Part shown: positions 56,833 through 64,000 of the stretch, piece after piece
Numbering within the stretch: the stretch's first letter is position 1
Layout: the number at the start of each line of letters is the position of its first letter
DNA from: Paraburkholderia gardini
Lineage (GTDB): Bacteria; Pseudomonadota; Gammaproteobacteria; Burkholderiales; Burkholderiaceae
Assembly (NCBI RefSeq): GCF_907164575.1
Contig: NZ_CAJQYY010000007.1
Span: 1-64,000 of the forward strand
Reading direction: 5' to 3'
Length of the DNA: 64,000 nucleotides
Translations under genes and position numbers: made by a program
The notes under the pieces: generated by a model
The model's input: the letters and a program-made list of their open reading frames with translations, nothing else
What the model was told of the DNA's origin: nothing
Databases searched by the model: none

Positions 56833-57813
56833 ATGGCGAAAGCAGTCCGCTTTCATGAGACCGGTGGCCCTGAGGTCCTGCGCTACGAAGACGTTGAAGT
56901 GGGCGATCCGGGCCCGGGGCAGGTTCGCCTGCGCCATGAGGCAGTCGGCCTGAACTTCGCGGATACCTATTTCCGCTCCGGCCTGTATCCGGTCCCACTG
57001 CCTGCCGGCATGGGCGTGGAAGCAGCCGGCGTGGTCGAGGCGCTGGGCGCGGGCGTCACGAACGTCGCGGTGGGCGATCGTGTCACCTACACAGGCTTCA
57101 TTAACACGCTTGGCGCGTACAGCACCGGGCGCCTGTGCCCGGCCGCGCCGCTCATCAAGCTGCCTGACGGCATCGCGTGCGAAACGGCTGCAGCCATGAC
57201 CATGCGCGGGCTGACCTCGTCGTATCTGATGCGACGCATCCATGACTTCAAGGCCGGCGACACGGTCCTGCTGCACGCGGCCGCTGGCGGCGTCGGGCTG
57301 ATCGTCTCGCAATGGGCGAAGCTGCTCGGGGTCACGGTGATCGGCACCGTGTCGAGCGACGCGAAGGCGGAAGTCGCCCGCGCGCACGGTTGCGACTACA
57401 CCATCAACTACAGCCATGAAGATGTCGCACGGCGCGTGCGCGAGTTGACCGATGGCGCTGGCGTCAATGTCGTTTTCGACAGCGTCGGCAAGGACACCTT
57501 CGAAGCCACGCTGGATTCGGTCAAGCGCCGCGGTCTCATTGTTTGCGTTGGCACGGCATCGGGCCCGATCCCTGCATTCAACCCGCAGATCCTCGCAATG
57601 AAGGGCTCGCCGTATCTGACGCGTCCGGCGCTCGCCGACTATATCGCCGACCCGGCGGAAAAAGCGGACCTCGCTGCCGAACTGTTCGGCCACGTTGCGG
57701 CCGGCCGCATCAAGATCGAGATCAACCAGCGTTACTCGCTCGAGGATGCCGCGCAGGCGCATCGCGATCTCGAAACGCGCAGGACGACGGGCTCGTCGGT
57801 CTTCGTTATCTAG
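56833..57813 (+). CDS. zinc-independent quinone oxidoreductase (Qor family)
   Basis: 326 residues, medium-chain dehydrogenase fold. ALGAGVTNVAVGDRVTYTG and the nucleotide-binding HAAAGGVGLIVSQWAKLLGV are the Qor signatures; structural zinc ligands are absent. It probably uses NADPH to reduce a quinone or enone. GGAGAA precedes ATG 56833. It is the third gene of the operon. Confidence 0.88.
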   Translation: MAKAVRFHETGGPEVLRYEDVEVGDPGPGQVRLRHEAVGLNFADTYFRSGLYPVPLPAGMGVEAAGVVEALGAGVTNVAVGDRVTYTGFINTLGAYSTGRLCPAAPLIKLPDGIACETAAAMTMRGLTSSYLMRRIHDFKAGDTVLLHAAAGGVGLIVSQWAKLLGVTVIGTVSSDAKAEVARAHGCDYTINYSHEDVARRVRELTDGAGVNVVFDSVGKDTFEATLDSVKRRGLIVCVGTASGPIPAFNPQILAMKGSPYLTRPALADYIADPAEKADLAAELFGHVAAGRIKIEINQRYSLEDAAQAHRDLETRRTTGSSVFVI

Positions 57814-57823
57814 GGAGGGCACC

Positions 57824-58672
57824 ATGCGTGTCGAACAACTCACTAACGCCCTCGGCGCTGAACTGGTCGGCGTCAAGCTCGCCGATGCGATCCATGACGA
57901 TGGGCTCTTCGCCGAGATCCGCGCGAACCTGGTCAAACATCGCGTGCTGTTCCTGCGCGATCAGGACATCAGCCGCGCTGAACATGTCAGTTTCGCGCGC
58001 CGCTTCGGCGAACTGGAAGATCACCCGGTTGCGGGCAGCGACCCTGAGCATCCGGGACTCGTGCGTATCTACAAGTCGCCGGACCAGCCCAACGACCGCT
58101 ACGAAAATTCCTGGCACTCGGACGCCACGTGGCGGGAAGCCCCGCCATTTGGTGCCGTGCTGCGCTGCGTCGAATGTCCGCCCGTCGGCGGCGACACGAT
58201 GTGGGCAAACATGGTGCTCGCGTACGAGAACCTGCCCGCGCACGTGAAGGAGCAGATCGCCGATTTGCGCGCACGCCACAGCATCGAGGCGAGTTTCGGT
58301 GCGGCGATGCCGATCGGGAAGCGCCATGCACTGAAGGCCCAGTACCCCGACGCGGAGCATCCGGTCGTGCGCACGCACCCCGACACGGGCGAGAAGATTC
58401 TGTTCGTCAATGCGTTCACGACGCACTTCACGAACTTCCACACGCCGGCGCGCGTGCGTTTCGGTCAGGACGCCAATCCGGGCGCGTCCGAACTGCTGCG
58501 TTATCTGATCAGCCAGGCGTATATCCCGGAGCACCAGGTGCGCTGGCGCTGGAAGCCGAACAGCATCGCGATCTGGGACAACCGCAGCACACAGCACTAC
58601 GCGGTGATGGATTACCCGCCGTGCCATCGCAAGATGGACCGCGCCGGCATTGTCGGCGACCGGCCGTACTAA
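57824..58672 (+). CDS. TauD/TfdA-type 2-oxoglutarate/Fe(II) dioxygenase
   Basis: 282 residues. The iron ligands are in SWHSDATW (His and Asp), with the distal histidine in TQHYAVMDYPP; the 2-oxoglutarate-binding arginine is in HRKMDRAGI. It likely hydroxylates or desaturates a carboxylate substrate. ATG 57824 has GGGAGG just upstream, 10 bases after the previous stop. In this operon it may modify the ligand before or after CoA activation. Confidence 0.88.
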   Translation: MRVEQLTNALGAELVGVKLADAIHDDGLFAEIRANLVKHRVLFLRDQDISRAEHVSFARRFGELEDHPVAGSDPEHPGLVRIYKSPDQPNDRYENSWHSDATWREAPPFGAVLRCVECPPVGGDTMWANMVLAYENLPAHVKEQIADLRARHSIEASFGAAMPIGKRHALKAQYPDAEHPVVRTHPDTGEKILFVNAFTTHFTNFHTPARVRFGQDANPGASELLRYLISQAYIPEHQVRWRWKPNSIAIWDNRSTQHYAVMDYPPCHRKMDRAGIVGDRPY

Positions 58673-58690
58673 CCTGAAGGGATCCGCATC

Positions 58691-59251
58691 GTGACTCTCA
58701 ATACAGAACCGACCGTACTGATCGTGCCGGGTCTGCGCGATCACGTCGCCGAACACTGGCAGACGCTGTTGCAGGCGCGCCTGCCCAAGGCAGCTTCGGT
58801 GCCGCCGCTCGAGCACGACAAGCTCAGCTGTGCGGCGCGTGTCGCGGCACTGGACGAGGCGATCGCGAAGATCGATGGCCCGATCGTACTGGTCGCTCAT
58901 AGCGCCGGTGTGATGATTACCGTGCAATGGGCGCAGCGCCACCATCGCCCGATCCAGGGCGCGTTGCTCGCGACGCCCGCGGACGTGGAAATGCCCATGC
59001 CCGCCGGCTATCCGACGCTCGACGCGCTCGAAGCGAATGGCTGGCTGCCGCATCCGCGCAAGCCGTTGCCGTTCCCGAGCATTCTGGGCGCCAGCCGCAA
59101 CGATCCGCTGGGAGCGTTCGATCGTGCTGCGGCGATGGCCGCGGACTGGGGCAGCCGCCTCGTCGACCTCGGTGAGGTTGGGCATCTGAACCCGGCGGCC
59201 AGCTACGGCGAGTGGCCGCAGGCAGAAACCCTGATTCGTGAGCTTCTCTGA
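58691..59251 (+). CDS. small alpha/beta hydrolase (RBBP9/YdeN family)
   Basis: 186 residues from a GTG start with GAAGGGATCC upstream. The nucleophile elbow is VLVAHSAGVMI, with catalytic Asp in GASRNDPLGAFD and His in EVGHLNPAASYG, giving a complete Ser-Asp-His triad. YdeN/RBBP9 proteins are small serine hydrolases of uncertain substrate. Fifth gene of the operon, 18 bases after the dioxygenase. Confidence 0.85.
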   Translation: MTLNTEPTVLIVPGLRDHVAEHWQTLLQARLPKAASVPPLEHDKLSCAARVAALDEAIAKIDGPIVLVAHSAGVMITVQWAQRHHRPIQGALLATPADVEMPMPAGYPTLDALEANGWLPHPRKPLPFPSILGASRNDPLGAFDRAAAMAADWGSRLVDLGEVGHLNPAASYGEWPQAETLIRELL

Positions 59252-59252
59252 C

Positions 59253-59957
59253 ATGAACGGGACAACGAAGCAGGGCACTCCTGTCAATAGAAACGCGTCA
59301 CTGACGGTCGATGTCCACTTCGATTTTGTCTGCCCGTGGTGCCTGATTGGCAAGCGCAATCTCGACGCGGCCGTCAACCGCTTCGCCACCTTGCGCCCGG
59401 ATGTCACCGTCAAGGTGCGGTGGCACTCGCATCAGTTGCTGCCGGATATGCCGGCAGGTGGCGTGCCTTATCAGGCGTTCTATGTGAATCGTCTGGGAAG
59501 TCCTGGCGCGGTCGCAGCGCGGCGCGCACAGGTCCAGGAGGCCGCGCACGCCGCTGGCGTCCAGCTGGCGTTCGACAGGATCGAGGTGATGCCCAATACG
59601 CGGGCCGCGCACGGCCTCGTTGCGTGGGCTGTCGCCACGGGCGCGGGATTTTCACCTGCGCCGCTGATCGACCGCCTCTTCACCGGCTACTTCATGGACG
59701 GCGAAGATATTGGCGACCCGGACGTGCTCGAGCGAATTGGCCTCGCGTGCGGCCTCGATGCGGCAGATCTCGCCGAACACCTGGCGGCAGCGCGACGCGG
59801 GGACAGCATGGCACGCCCAGATTCCCCGCAGGCTGACAGCGTGAGTGGCGTGCCGCATTTTGTGATCAATTCGGCCCTGTCGCTGTCAGGTGCATACTCG
59901 CCCGGCGCAATCGTGGATGCCATGTTGCGCTCGACGGGCGATCAGGAGAACAGATGA
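59253..59957 (+). CDS. DsbA-family oxidoreductase (FrnE/HCCA-isomerase-like)
   Basis: 234 residues from ATG 59253 (GTG 59238, overlapping the previous stop, is an alternative). The thioredoxin-like motif is FVCPWCLIGKR, followed by the helical insertion and the cis-proline region SGVPHFVINS. Relatives act as disulfide oxidoreductases or glutathione-dependent 2-hydroxychromene-2-carboxylate isomerases in aromatic pathways. No signal peptide is seen, so it should be cytoplasmic. Its stop overlaps the next start (ATGA at 59954-59957). Confidence 0.82.
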   Translation: MNGTTKQGTPVNRNASLTVDVHFDFVCPWCLIGKRNLDAAVNRFATLRPDVTVKVRWHSHQLLPDMPAGGVPYQAFYVNRLGSPGAVAARRAQVQEAAHAAGVQLAFDRIEVMPNTRAAHGLVAWAVATGAGFSPAPLIDRLFTGYFMDGEDIGDPDVLERIGLACGLDAADLAEHLAAARRGDSMARPDSPQADSVSGVPHFVINSALSLSGAYSPGAIVDAMLRSTGDQENR

Positions 59958-60340
59958 TGTCGCGCCAAATACCCGTCGGGCCGGCCGATGAACTCGCGCC
60001 AGGACAGCGCAAGCTTGCTTTCGTCGATGGCCGCAGCATCGTGATCTTTAACATCGAAGGCGAACTCCACGCCATCGAAAACGCGTGCCCGCACAACGGC
60101 GCATCGCTTGCGGGCGGCCAGCTCGAAGGGCACCTGCTTCGTTGCCCCGCGCACGGCCTGCGTTTCAACGTCGTGACCGGTTGCATGCCGGGGCTGGACG
60201 GTCTGAATCTGCAAAAGATTCCCGTCCGGAACGTCGGCGGCACGCTCGAACTCACTGTCGACGAGGCGCCCCCGGCACAGTGTCACGCGCAGCAATGCGG
60301 AAATCAGATAAATCAGGAAGGTACCCCATGCATGGATTGA
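59954..60340 (+). CDS. Rieske [2Fe-2S] protein
   Basis: 128 residues. The Rieske pair is CPHNGAS and CPAHGLRF (Cys-X-His and Cys-X2-His), near residues 42-62. Size and sequence fit a ferredoxin-type electron carrier or small subunit of a NirD-like/ring-hydroxylating system, but no oxygenase large subunit is in the operon. AGGAGAACAG precedes the paired ATG starts at 59954/59957. It overlaps the CoA-ligase gene start by 13 bases. Confidence 0.85.
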   Translation: MMSRQIPVGPADELAPGQRKLAFVDGRSIVIFNIEGELHAIENACPHNGASLAGGQLEGHLLRCPAHGLRFNVVTGCMPGLDGLNLQKIPVRNVGGTLELTVDEAPPAQCHAQQCGNQINQEGTPCMD

Positions 60341-61956
60341 TGATGCAGCAGCCGCTGCTGGTCGCCTCGCTCCTCACCCACGCCGAGCGGCATCACGGCG
60401 AGCAGGAAATCGTGTCGCGACGGGTCGAAGGCGACATTCACCGCTATCGCTATCGCGATCTGGCGCAACGCGCCCGACGCCTCGCCAATGCACTCGCTGG
60501 TATCGGGATCGGCGAGGGTGAGCGCGTCGGCACGCTGGCATGGAACGGCTACCGCCACATGGAGCTGTACTTTGCGGTGTCGGGTTCCGGCGCTGTCCTG
60601 CACACGCTCAACCCGCGTCTGCACGTCGATCAGCTTGCCTACATCATCGATCACGCTGACGATCGCGCGATCTTCTTCGACCTGACGTTCCTGCCGCTGA
60701 TCGAGTCCGTCGCGTCGCGTATCAAGAGCCCGAAGGTGTTCGTCGCGATGACCGATCGCGCGAACATGCCGGCCACGCACGATGTGCCGGGCATGCTGAT
60801 GTGCTACGAAGACCTCATCGACGGACACGGCGATGACTTTACGTGGCCGCTTCTGGACGAGAACACCGCGTCGTCGCTCTGCTACACGTCAGGCACCACC
60901 GGCAATCCGAAAGGGGTGTTGTACAGCCATCGTTCGACGATTCTGCACACCTATGCAGCGGCATTGCCCGACTCGCTGAACTGCTCGGCACGCGATGTGA
61001 TCCTGCCGGTCGTCCCCATGTTCCACGTGAATGCGTGGGGTCTGCCGTATATCGCATGCATGGTCGGCGCCAAGCTCGTGTTTCCGGGGCCCGCACTCGA
61101 CGGAAAATCGCTTTATGAGCTGATCGAGGCCGAACAGGTCACGCTCTCCGCGGGTGTTCCGACCGTATGGCAGGGGCTGCTCCGGCATGTGGCCGAGCGT
61201 GGCTCGACGTTTACTGCCATGCGCCGCACGATCGTCGGCGGGGCACCATGCCCGACCGCCATGACGACAGAATTCCAGGAGCGCTATCACGTCGATGTCC
61301 TGCACGCGTGGGGCATGACCGAACTGAGCCCGGTCGGCACGGTGTGCAGTTTCAAGGGCCATCACCTGTCGTTGCCGACGCAGCAGCGCTATGCGGTCCA
61401 GGCAAAGCAGGGCCGTGCCGTGTTTGGCATCGACATGAGAATCGTGGGCCCCGACGGCGAAGCGTTGCCGTGGAACGGCCGCGCGGCGGGTGACCTGCAG
61501 GTGCGCGGTCCGTGGGTGACGACGGGATATTTCGGTTGCGATGAGACGTCGCCGCTATGCGACGGCTGGTTTCCGACGGGCGACGTGGCGAAGATCGATG
61601 CCGACGGCTTCATGCAGATCACCGACCGCAGCAAGGACGTCATCAAGTCCGGCGGTGAATGGATCAGTTCGATCGACATCGAAAACGTGGCGAGCCTGCA
61701 CCCGGAAGTGGCGAGTGCAGTGTGCATCGCCGCGAGGCACCCTAAGTGGGACGAACGCCCGCTGCTGCTGATCGTGAAGCAACCTGGGAGCGCGCTTGAA
61801 AGCGCTGAACTGCTCGATTTCTTTGACGGCCGGGTGGCGAAATGGTGGAAGCCCGATGCCGTCGTATTTATCGACACCCTTCCTCTCGGCGCGACTGGCA
61901 AGGTCCTCAAGAACCAGTTGAGGGACAGGTTTAAAGACTACTACCTCACGGCCTGA
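60328..61956 (+). CDS. acyl-CoA synthetase (AMP-forming)
   Basis: 542 residues. The P-loop is [20 protein letters not shown]; downstream [33 protein letters not shown] and [16 protein letters not shown] are the A4, A5 and A8 motifs; the C-terminal lysine is in [13 protein letters not shown]. It forms a carboxylate-CoA thioester by adenylation; length and motifs fit the medium/long-chain group. Last gene of the operon, starting inside the Rieske gene with AGGAAGG upstream. Confidence 0.92.
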   Translation: MHGLMMQQPLLVASLLTHAERHHGEQEIVSRRVEGDIHRYRYRDLAQRARRLANALAGIGIGEGERVGTLAWNGYRHMELYFAVSGSGAVLHTLNPRLHVDQLAYIIDHADDRAIFFDLTFLPLIESVASRIKSPKVFVAMTDRANMPATHDVPGMLMCYEDLIDGHGDDFTWPLLDENTASSLCYTSGTTGNPKGVLYSHRSTILHTYAAALPDSLNCSARDVILPVVPMFHVNAWGLPYIACMVGAKLVFPGPALDGKSLYELIEAEQVTLSAGVPTVWQGLLRHVAERGSTFTAMRRTIVGGAPCPTAMTTEFQERYHVDVLHAWGMTELSPVGTVCSFKGHHLSLPTQQRYAVQAKQGRAVFGIDMRIVGPDGEALPWNGRAAGDLQVRGPWVTTGYFGCDETSPLCDGWFPTGDVAKIDADGFMQITDRSKDVIKSGGEWISSIDIENVASLHPEVASAVCIAARHPKWDERPLLLIVKQPGSALESAELLDFFDGRVAKWWKPDAVVFIDTLPLGATGKVLKNQLRDRFKDYYLTA

Positions 61957-62062
61957 CGTCGCCCACCATGGTAGCGAAAACCTGATCCGGTCAAAGCGGA
62001 ATCCGCCGGGCTCGCGCCCGGCAATCTACGGGGCCGCCGGCCCACGACAACAGGAGACGTGA

Positions 62063-62455
62063 ATGCAAAAAATCAGGGGACTCAGGCTGGCGATCGGCAC
62101 GTGCATCGTTGCGATGTCCATGAACGCGTGGTCGCAGGGCGGCCAGGCATCCGGTGCAGCGGCGGCGCCTGCCGGTGCTTCCGCAATGGTCGCGTCCAGC
62201 GCGGCACCGGCCGGGACCGGCCGCAAGGCGGATCGCGCGCTGCGCAAGAATATCTATGCGGCCATCTCGAAGCACAAGGAGATCAGCGCCGGCGATATCA
62301 GTGTCACCGCGAAGAACGGCGCTGTCACGCTGAACGGAACCGCATCAGACGCTGCGCAGGTCGCGAAAGTCGCGGAAATCGCGGGTGGAGTAACAGGCGT
62401 GACTTCGGTGAACAACAAGCTGACAGTCGGGAAACCGGCATTCGGCACCCAGTAA
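62063..62455 (+). CDS. BON-domain periplasmic protein
   Basis: 130 residues. A signal peptide (LRLAIGTCIVAMSMNAWSQG) precedes an Ala/Gly-rich stretch and one BON domain (about 58-122; VTLNGTASDAAQVAKVAEIA). BON proteins bind membranes or act in envelope stress. AGGAGACGTGA precedes ATG 62063, a strong start. Function here unknown. Confidence 0.88.
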   Translation: MQKIRGLRLAIGTCIVAMSMNAWSQGGQASGAAAAPAGASAMVASSAAPAGTGRKADRALRKNIYAAISKHKEISAGDISVTAKNGAVTLNGTASDAAQVAKVAEIAGGVTGVTSVNNKLTVGKPAFGTQ

Positions 62456-62604
62456 CCTCGATGGCCAGTCGGCTTCACCGCCGGCTGGCCAGCCAGTGTC
62501 GTTGCGATACGCGGGTTCGGATGTAACCCCCCGCACAGCGGGCTGGTCGAGCAGGCGCGTCTCGCACCGGCTGGTCATGCATCAGCGAGTATGCGTGACA
62601 GGCC

Positions 62605-63054
62605 TTATTCGGCTTGCCATCCGTGCGATTCGAGAAGCTTGTCCAGCAGATATCGCAGTGCGTCCATCTCCGGTTCGCTCAGACACCGGTAGAGTTCTTT
62701 GTCCCGCGTCTCCACCATCGGGGCAATTTTCCTGAAAATCTTCCGTCCTTCCGGCATCAACGAAATGATGACGCTGCGACCATCCTGATTGCTCGCCGTG
62801 CGCGACAGCAGTCCTTTTCCGATCAACGTCTCGGTAGTGCGGCTTGCCTGACTTTTGTCGAGGTTCGACCGGCGTGAGATGTCCATGACGGTTTGCGGCC
62901 CAAAGGCGCCGAGAACGCCAATAATCATTGCCTCTGGCATGGGCAGGCCAAGTTTTCCGCGGGACAACTCGCTGCTCATCCGGTCGGCGATCTTGCCAAG
63001 TGCCTTGAGCCGATAGGTCAGGGATTCATCAGGTGTAGGATCGGCCGTCGTCAT
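62605..63054 (-). CDS. MarR-family transcriptional regulator
   Basis: 149 residues from ATG 63054 (the frame is open to 63237 but the extension is not typical). Winged helix region: FGPQTVMDISRRSNLDKSQA, then SRTTETLIGKGLLSRTASNQ and DGRSVIISLMPEGRKIF, the MarR recognition helix and wing. It is convergent with the BON gene; its own targets may include the CoA-ligase operon or the downstream porin. The ribosome binding site is weak. Confidence 0.85.
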   Translation of the reverse strand: MTTADPTPDESLTYRLKALGKIADRMSSELSRGKLGLPMPEAMIIGVLGAFGPQTVMDISRRSNLDKSQASRTTETLIGKGLLSRTASNQDGRSVIISLMPEGRKIFRKIAPMVETRDKELYRCLSEPEMDALRYLLDKLLESHGWQAE

Positions 63055-63237
63055 GAAAGTGTAACGTGAGATTGCGGGGAGTCGCGCGTTCCTTGCTTCG
63101 CCTGACCAGTCGATCAACGCCCCGGTGGCAGAGAGCCGGCAAATCATACACTGATTGAACTCGCAAGCATTTCGTGCGCCGGCTGGGAGGGCGTGCGAAC
63201 GTGTTCGCCCAGACGTTGCCGGGCATATCCGGCACAT

Positions 63238-63262
63238 AAAAAAACCGCCTCGAACGAGGCGG
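63238..63262 (-). terminator. intrinsic terminator of the porin gene
   Basis: On the minus strand the 8-bp stem CCGCCTCG/CGAGGCGG with a TT loop is followed by seven T residues, about 50 bases past the porin stop. A clean rho-independent terminator. Confidence 0.85.
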
Positions 63263-63314
63263 CTTTGAATGCCGAAGAAGGCGTATCTGCGACCCGCCAG
63301 CCTGGCGTTCCGCC

Positions 63315-64000
63315 TCAGAAGGAGTGGCGGATGCCGACCATGCCAGCGGCGGTATTCTTGCCCACCGCAACCGGCTGGCCGTACACGAGAGTCTGGTTCA
63401 TCGTGCCACGGTTGGAAACGTAGCCGACCTGACCATACAGCGTCGTTGCCTTCGACAGGCTGTAGTCGGCACCGAGCACATAGGCGTCCGACTGGTTCTG
63501 GTTATGCTTTTCGTCCTTCACGTAGTAGATGCCCGACGTGACTTCGAATGCAGGCGAAAAACGATAACCGATGCCACCCGTCCACATGTCGAAATCACCC
63601 GAGGCGACGCCCGCCGCGAGGTTGCCGTTCTCGTTCGCCGGGTTGCGACCGTTGCTGAACGAACCCGAGACCGAGAGGCCATGCCACGTGTATTTCCCGC
63701 CGAAGTAGACGAAGCGGTTGTTGTTCACGCCCGTAGCCGGGATCGGGGTCGCGCCCGGGTTTCCCGCAGTCGGGTACGGGTACGGGCTGGCATCATGCCC
63801 GTTGTAGTAGACGGCTGCGGCATTCAGGCCGTAGTTCGAATATTTGAGCACTGCGGATTCGCGCGTGCCGCCCTGGAAGTGACCCGCCACGCCGCCCGGA
63901 GCATATTCCAGCGCGACCGATGCGCCATGGAAGGAGGGCGAGTTGTAGACCAGCGCATTGCTGTCATACAGCGCACCGATGCTGCCGTTGGTGCTGTTTG
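63315..64000 (-). CDS. Gram-negative porin (OmpC-like, C-terminal part; 5' end outside window)
   Basis: Open from the window edge to a stop at 63315-63317. The sequence shows repeated beta-strands with aromatic girdles (LKYSNYGLNAAAVYYNGHD, FEVTSGIYYVKDEKHNQNQS, YVLGADYSLSKATTLYGQVG) and ends in the classical C-terminal phenylalanine (GIRHSF) needed for outer-membrane assembly. It matches the Burkholderia trimeric porins. The 5' part, signal peptide and promoter are outside the window. Confidence 0.92.
   Translation of the reverse strand, partial: NSTNGSIGALYDSNALVYNSPSFHGASVALEYAPGGVAGHFQGGTRESAVLKYSNYGLNAAAVYYNGHDASPYPYPTAGNPGATPIPATGVNNNRFVYFGGKYTWHGLSVSGSFSNGRNPANENGNLAAGVASGDFDMWTGGIGYRFSPAFEVTSGIYYVKDEKHNQNQSDAYVLGADYSLSKATTLYGQVGYVSNRGTMNQTLVYGQPVAVGKNTAAGMVGIRHSF

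Noticed and set aside
57806..59413. 535-residue antisense frame across the dioxygenase and hydrolase genes
   Set aside because: It spans two well-supported genes on the other strand and shows no protein family signal.

Overview
The window reads as a high-GC betaproteobacterial chromosome of the Burkholderia/Paraburkholderia/Caballeronia type. The evidence is a PenA-like Tat-exported class A beta-lactamase, a prpBCD cluster with a sigma-54 regulator PrpR, a DUF3331 protein, an H-NS protein with a Burkholderia-style C-terminus, class I PHA synthase, a class II ribonucleotide reductase and a trimeric porin. No rRNA, tRNA or CRISPR array was seen.

Bases 1 to about 23,850 are an accessory defence island, visibly less GC-rich and more mixed in codon use than the rest. 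It opens with the tail of an unidentified gene and a small remnant. A tightly packed plus-strand operon follows: a 2227-aa ATPase, a 929-aa DrmE-like/degenerate helicase-like protein, a DrmA-like helicase and a DrmB-like DUF1998 protein. This is a DISARM-related layout without the DISARM methyltransferase and without the DrmC phospholipase, and it is the best candidate here for an under-described system. Convergent to it is a single-chain SIR2-APAZ-MID-PIWI short Argonaute (SPARSA-type, NADase effector, inactive PIWI). Next come a possible broken HEPN-like fragment, an AlbA_2/Schlafen-like protein, and a retron-like reverse transcriptase fused to a trypsin-like protease. Two sets of short iterated motifs (23523-23573 and 23766-23833) lie between the protease-RT gene and the 3' end of nrdJ and may mark the island's edge.

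Bases 23,870-39,530 are core genome: nrdJ (B12-dependent RNR), a hotdog thioesterase, DUF3331, an AI-2E-family permease, an OpgC-type membrane protein, a LysM/LytM lipoprotein, the 2-methylcitrate (propionate) genes prpB-prpC-prpD with the divergent prpR, a class A beta-lactamase and a small conserved protein. The prpB-prpR gap shows a good -24/-12 promoter and two ATTTCAT-N2-ATGAA(A/G)T dyads, and a clear intrinsic terminator separates prpC from prpD.

Bases 39,799-54,004 hold a molybdenum hydroxylase operon with its own tri-haem cytochrome c (iorA-iorB-cyt), a minus-strand pyc-phaJ-phaC set linking anaplerosis and PHA synthesis, an H-NS family protein, a chemoreceptor with a membrane-embedded sensor, and an AraC regulator.

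Bases 54,214-61,956 form one apparent catabolic operon, divergent from the AraC gene: BKACE (DUF849), MFS transporter, quinone oxidoreductase, TauD-type dioxygenase, small alpha/beta hydrolase, DsbA-fold protein, Rieske protein and acyl-CoA synthetase. The substrate is not evident. The window ends with a BON protein, a MarR regulator and the 3' part of a porin gene.
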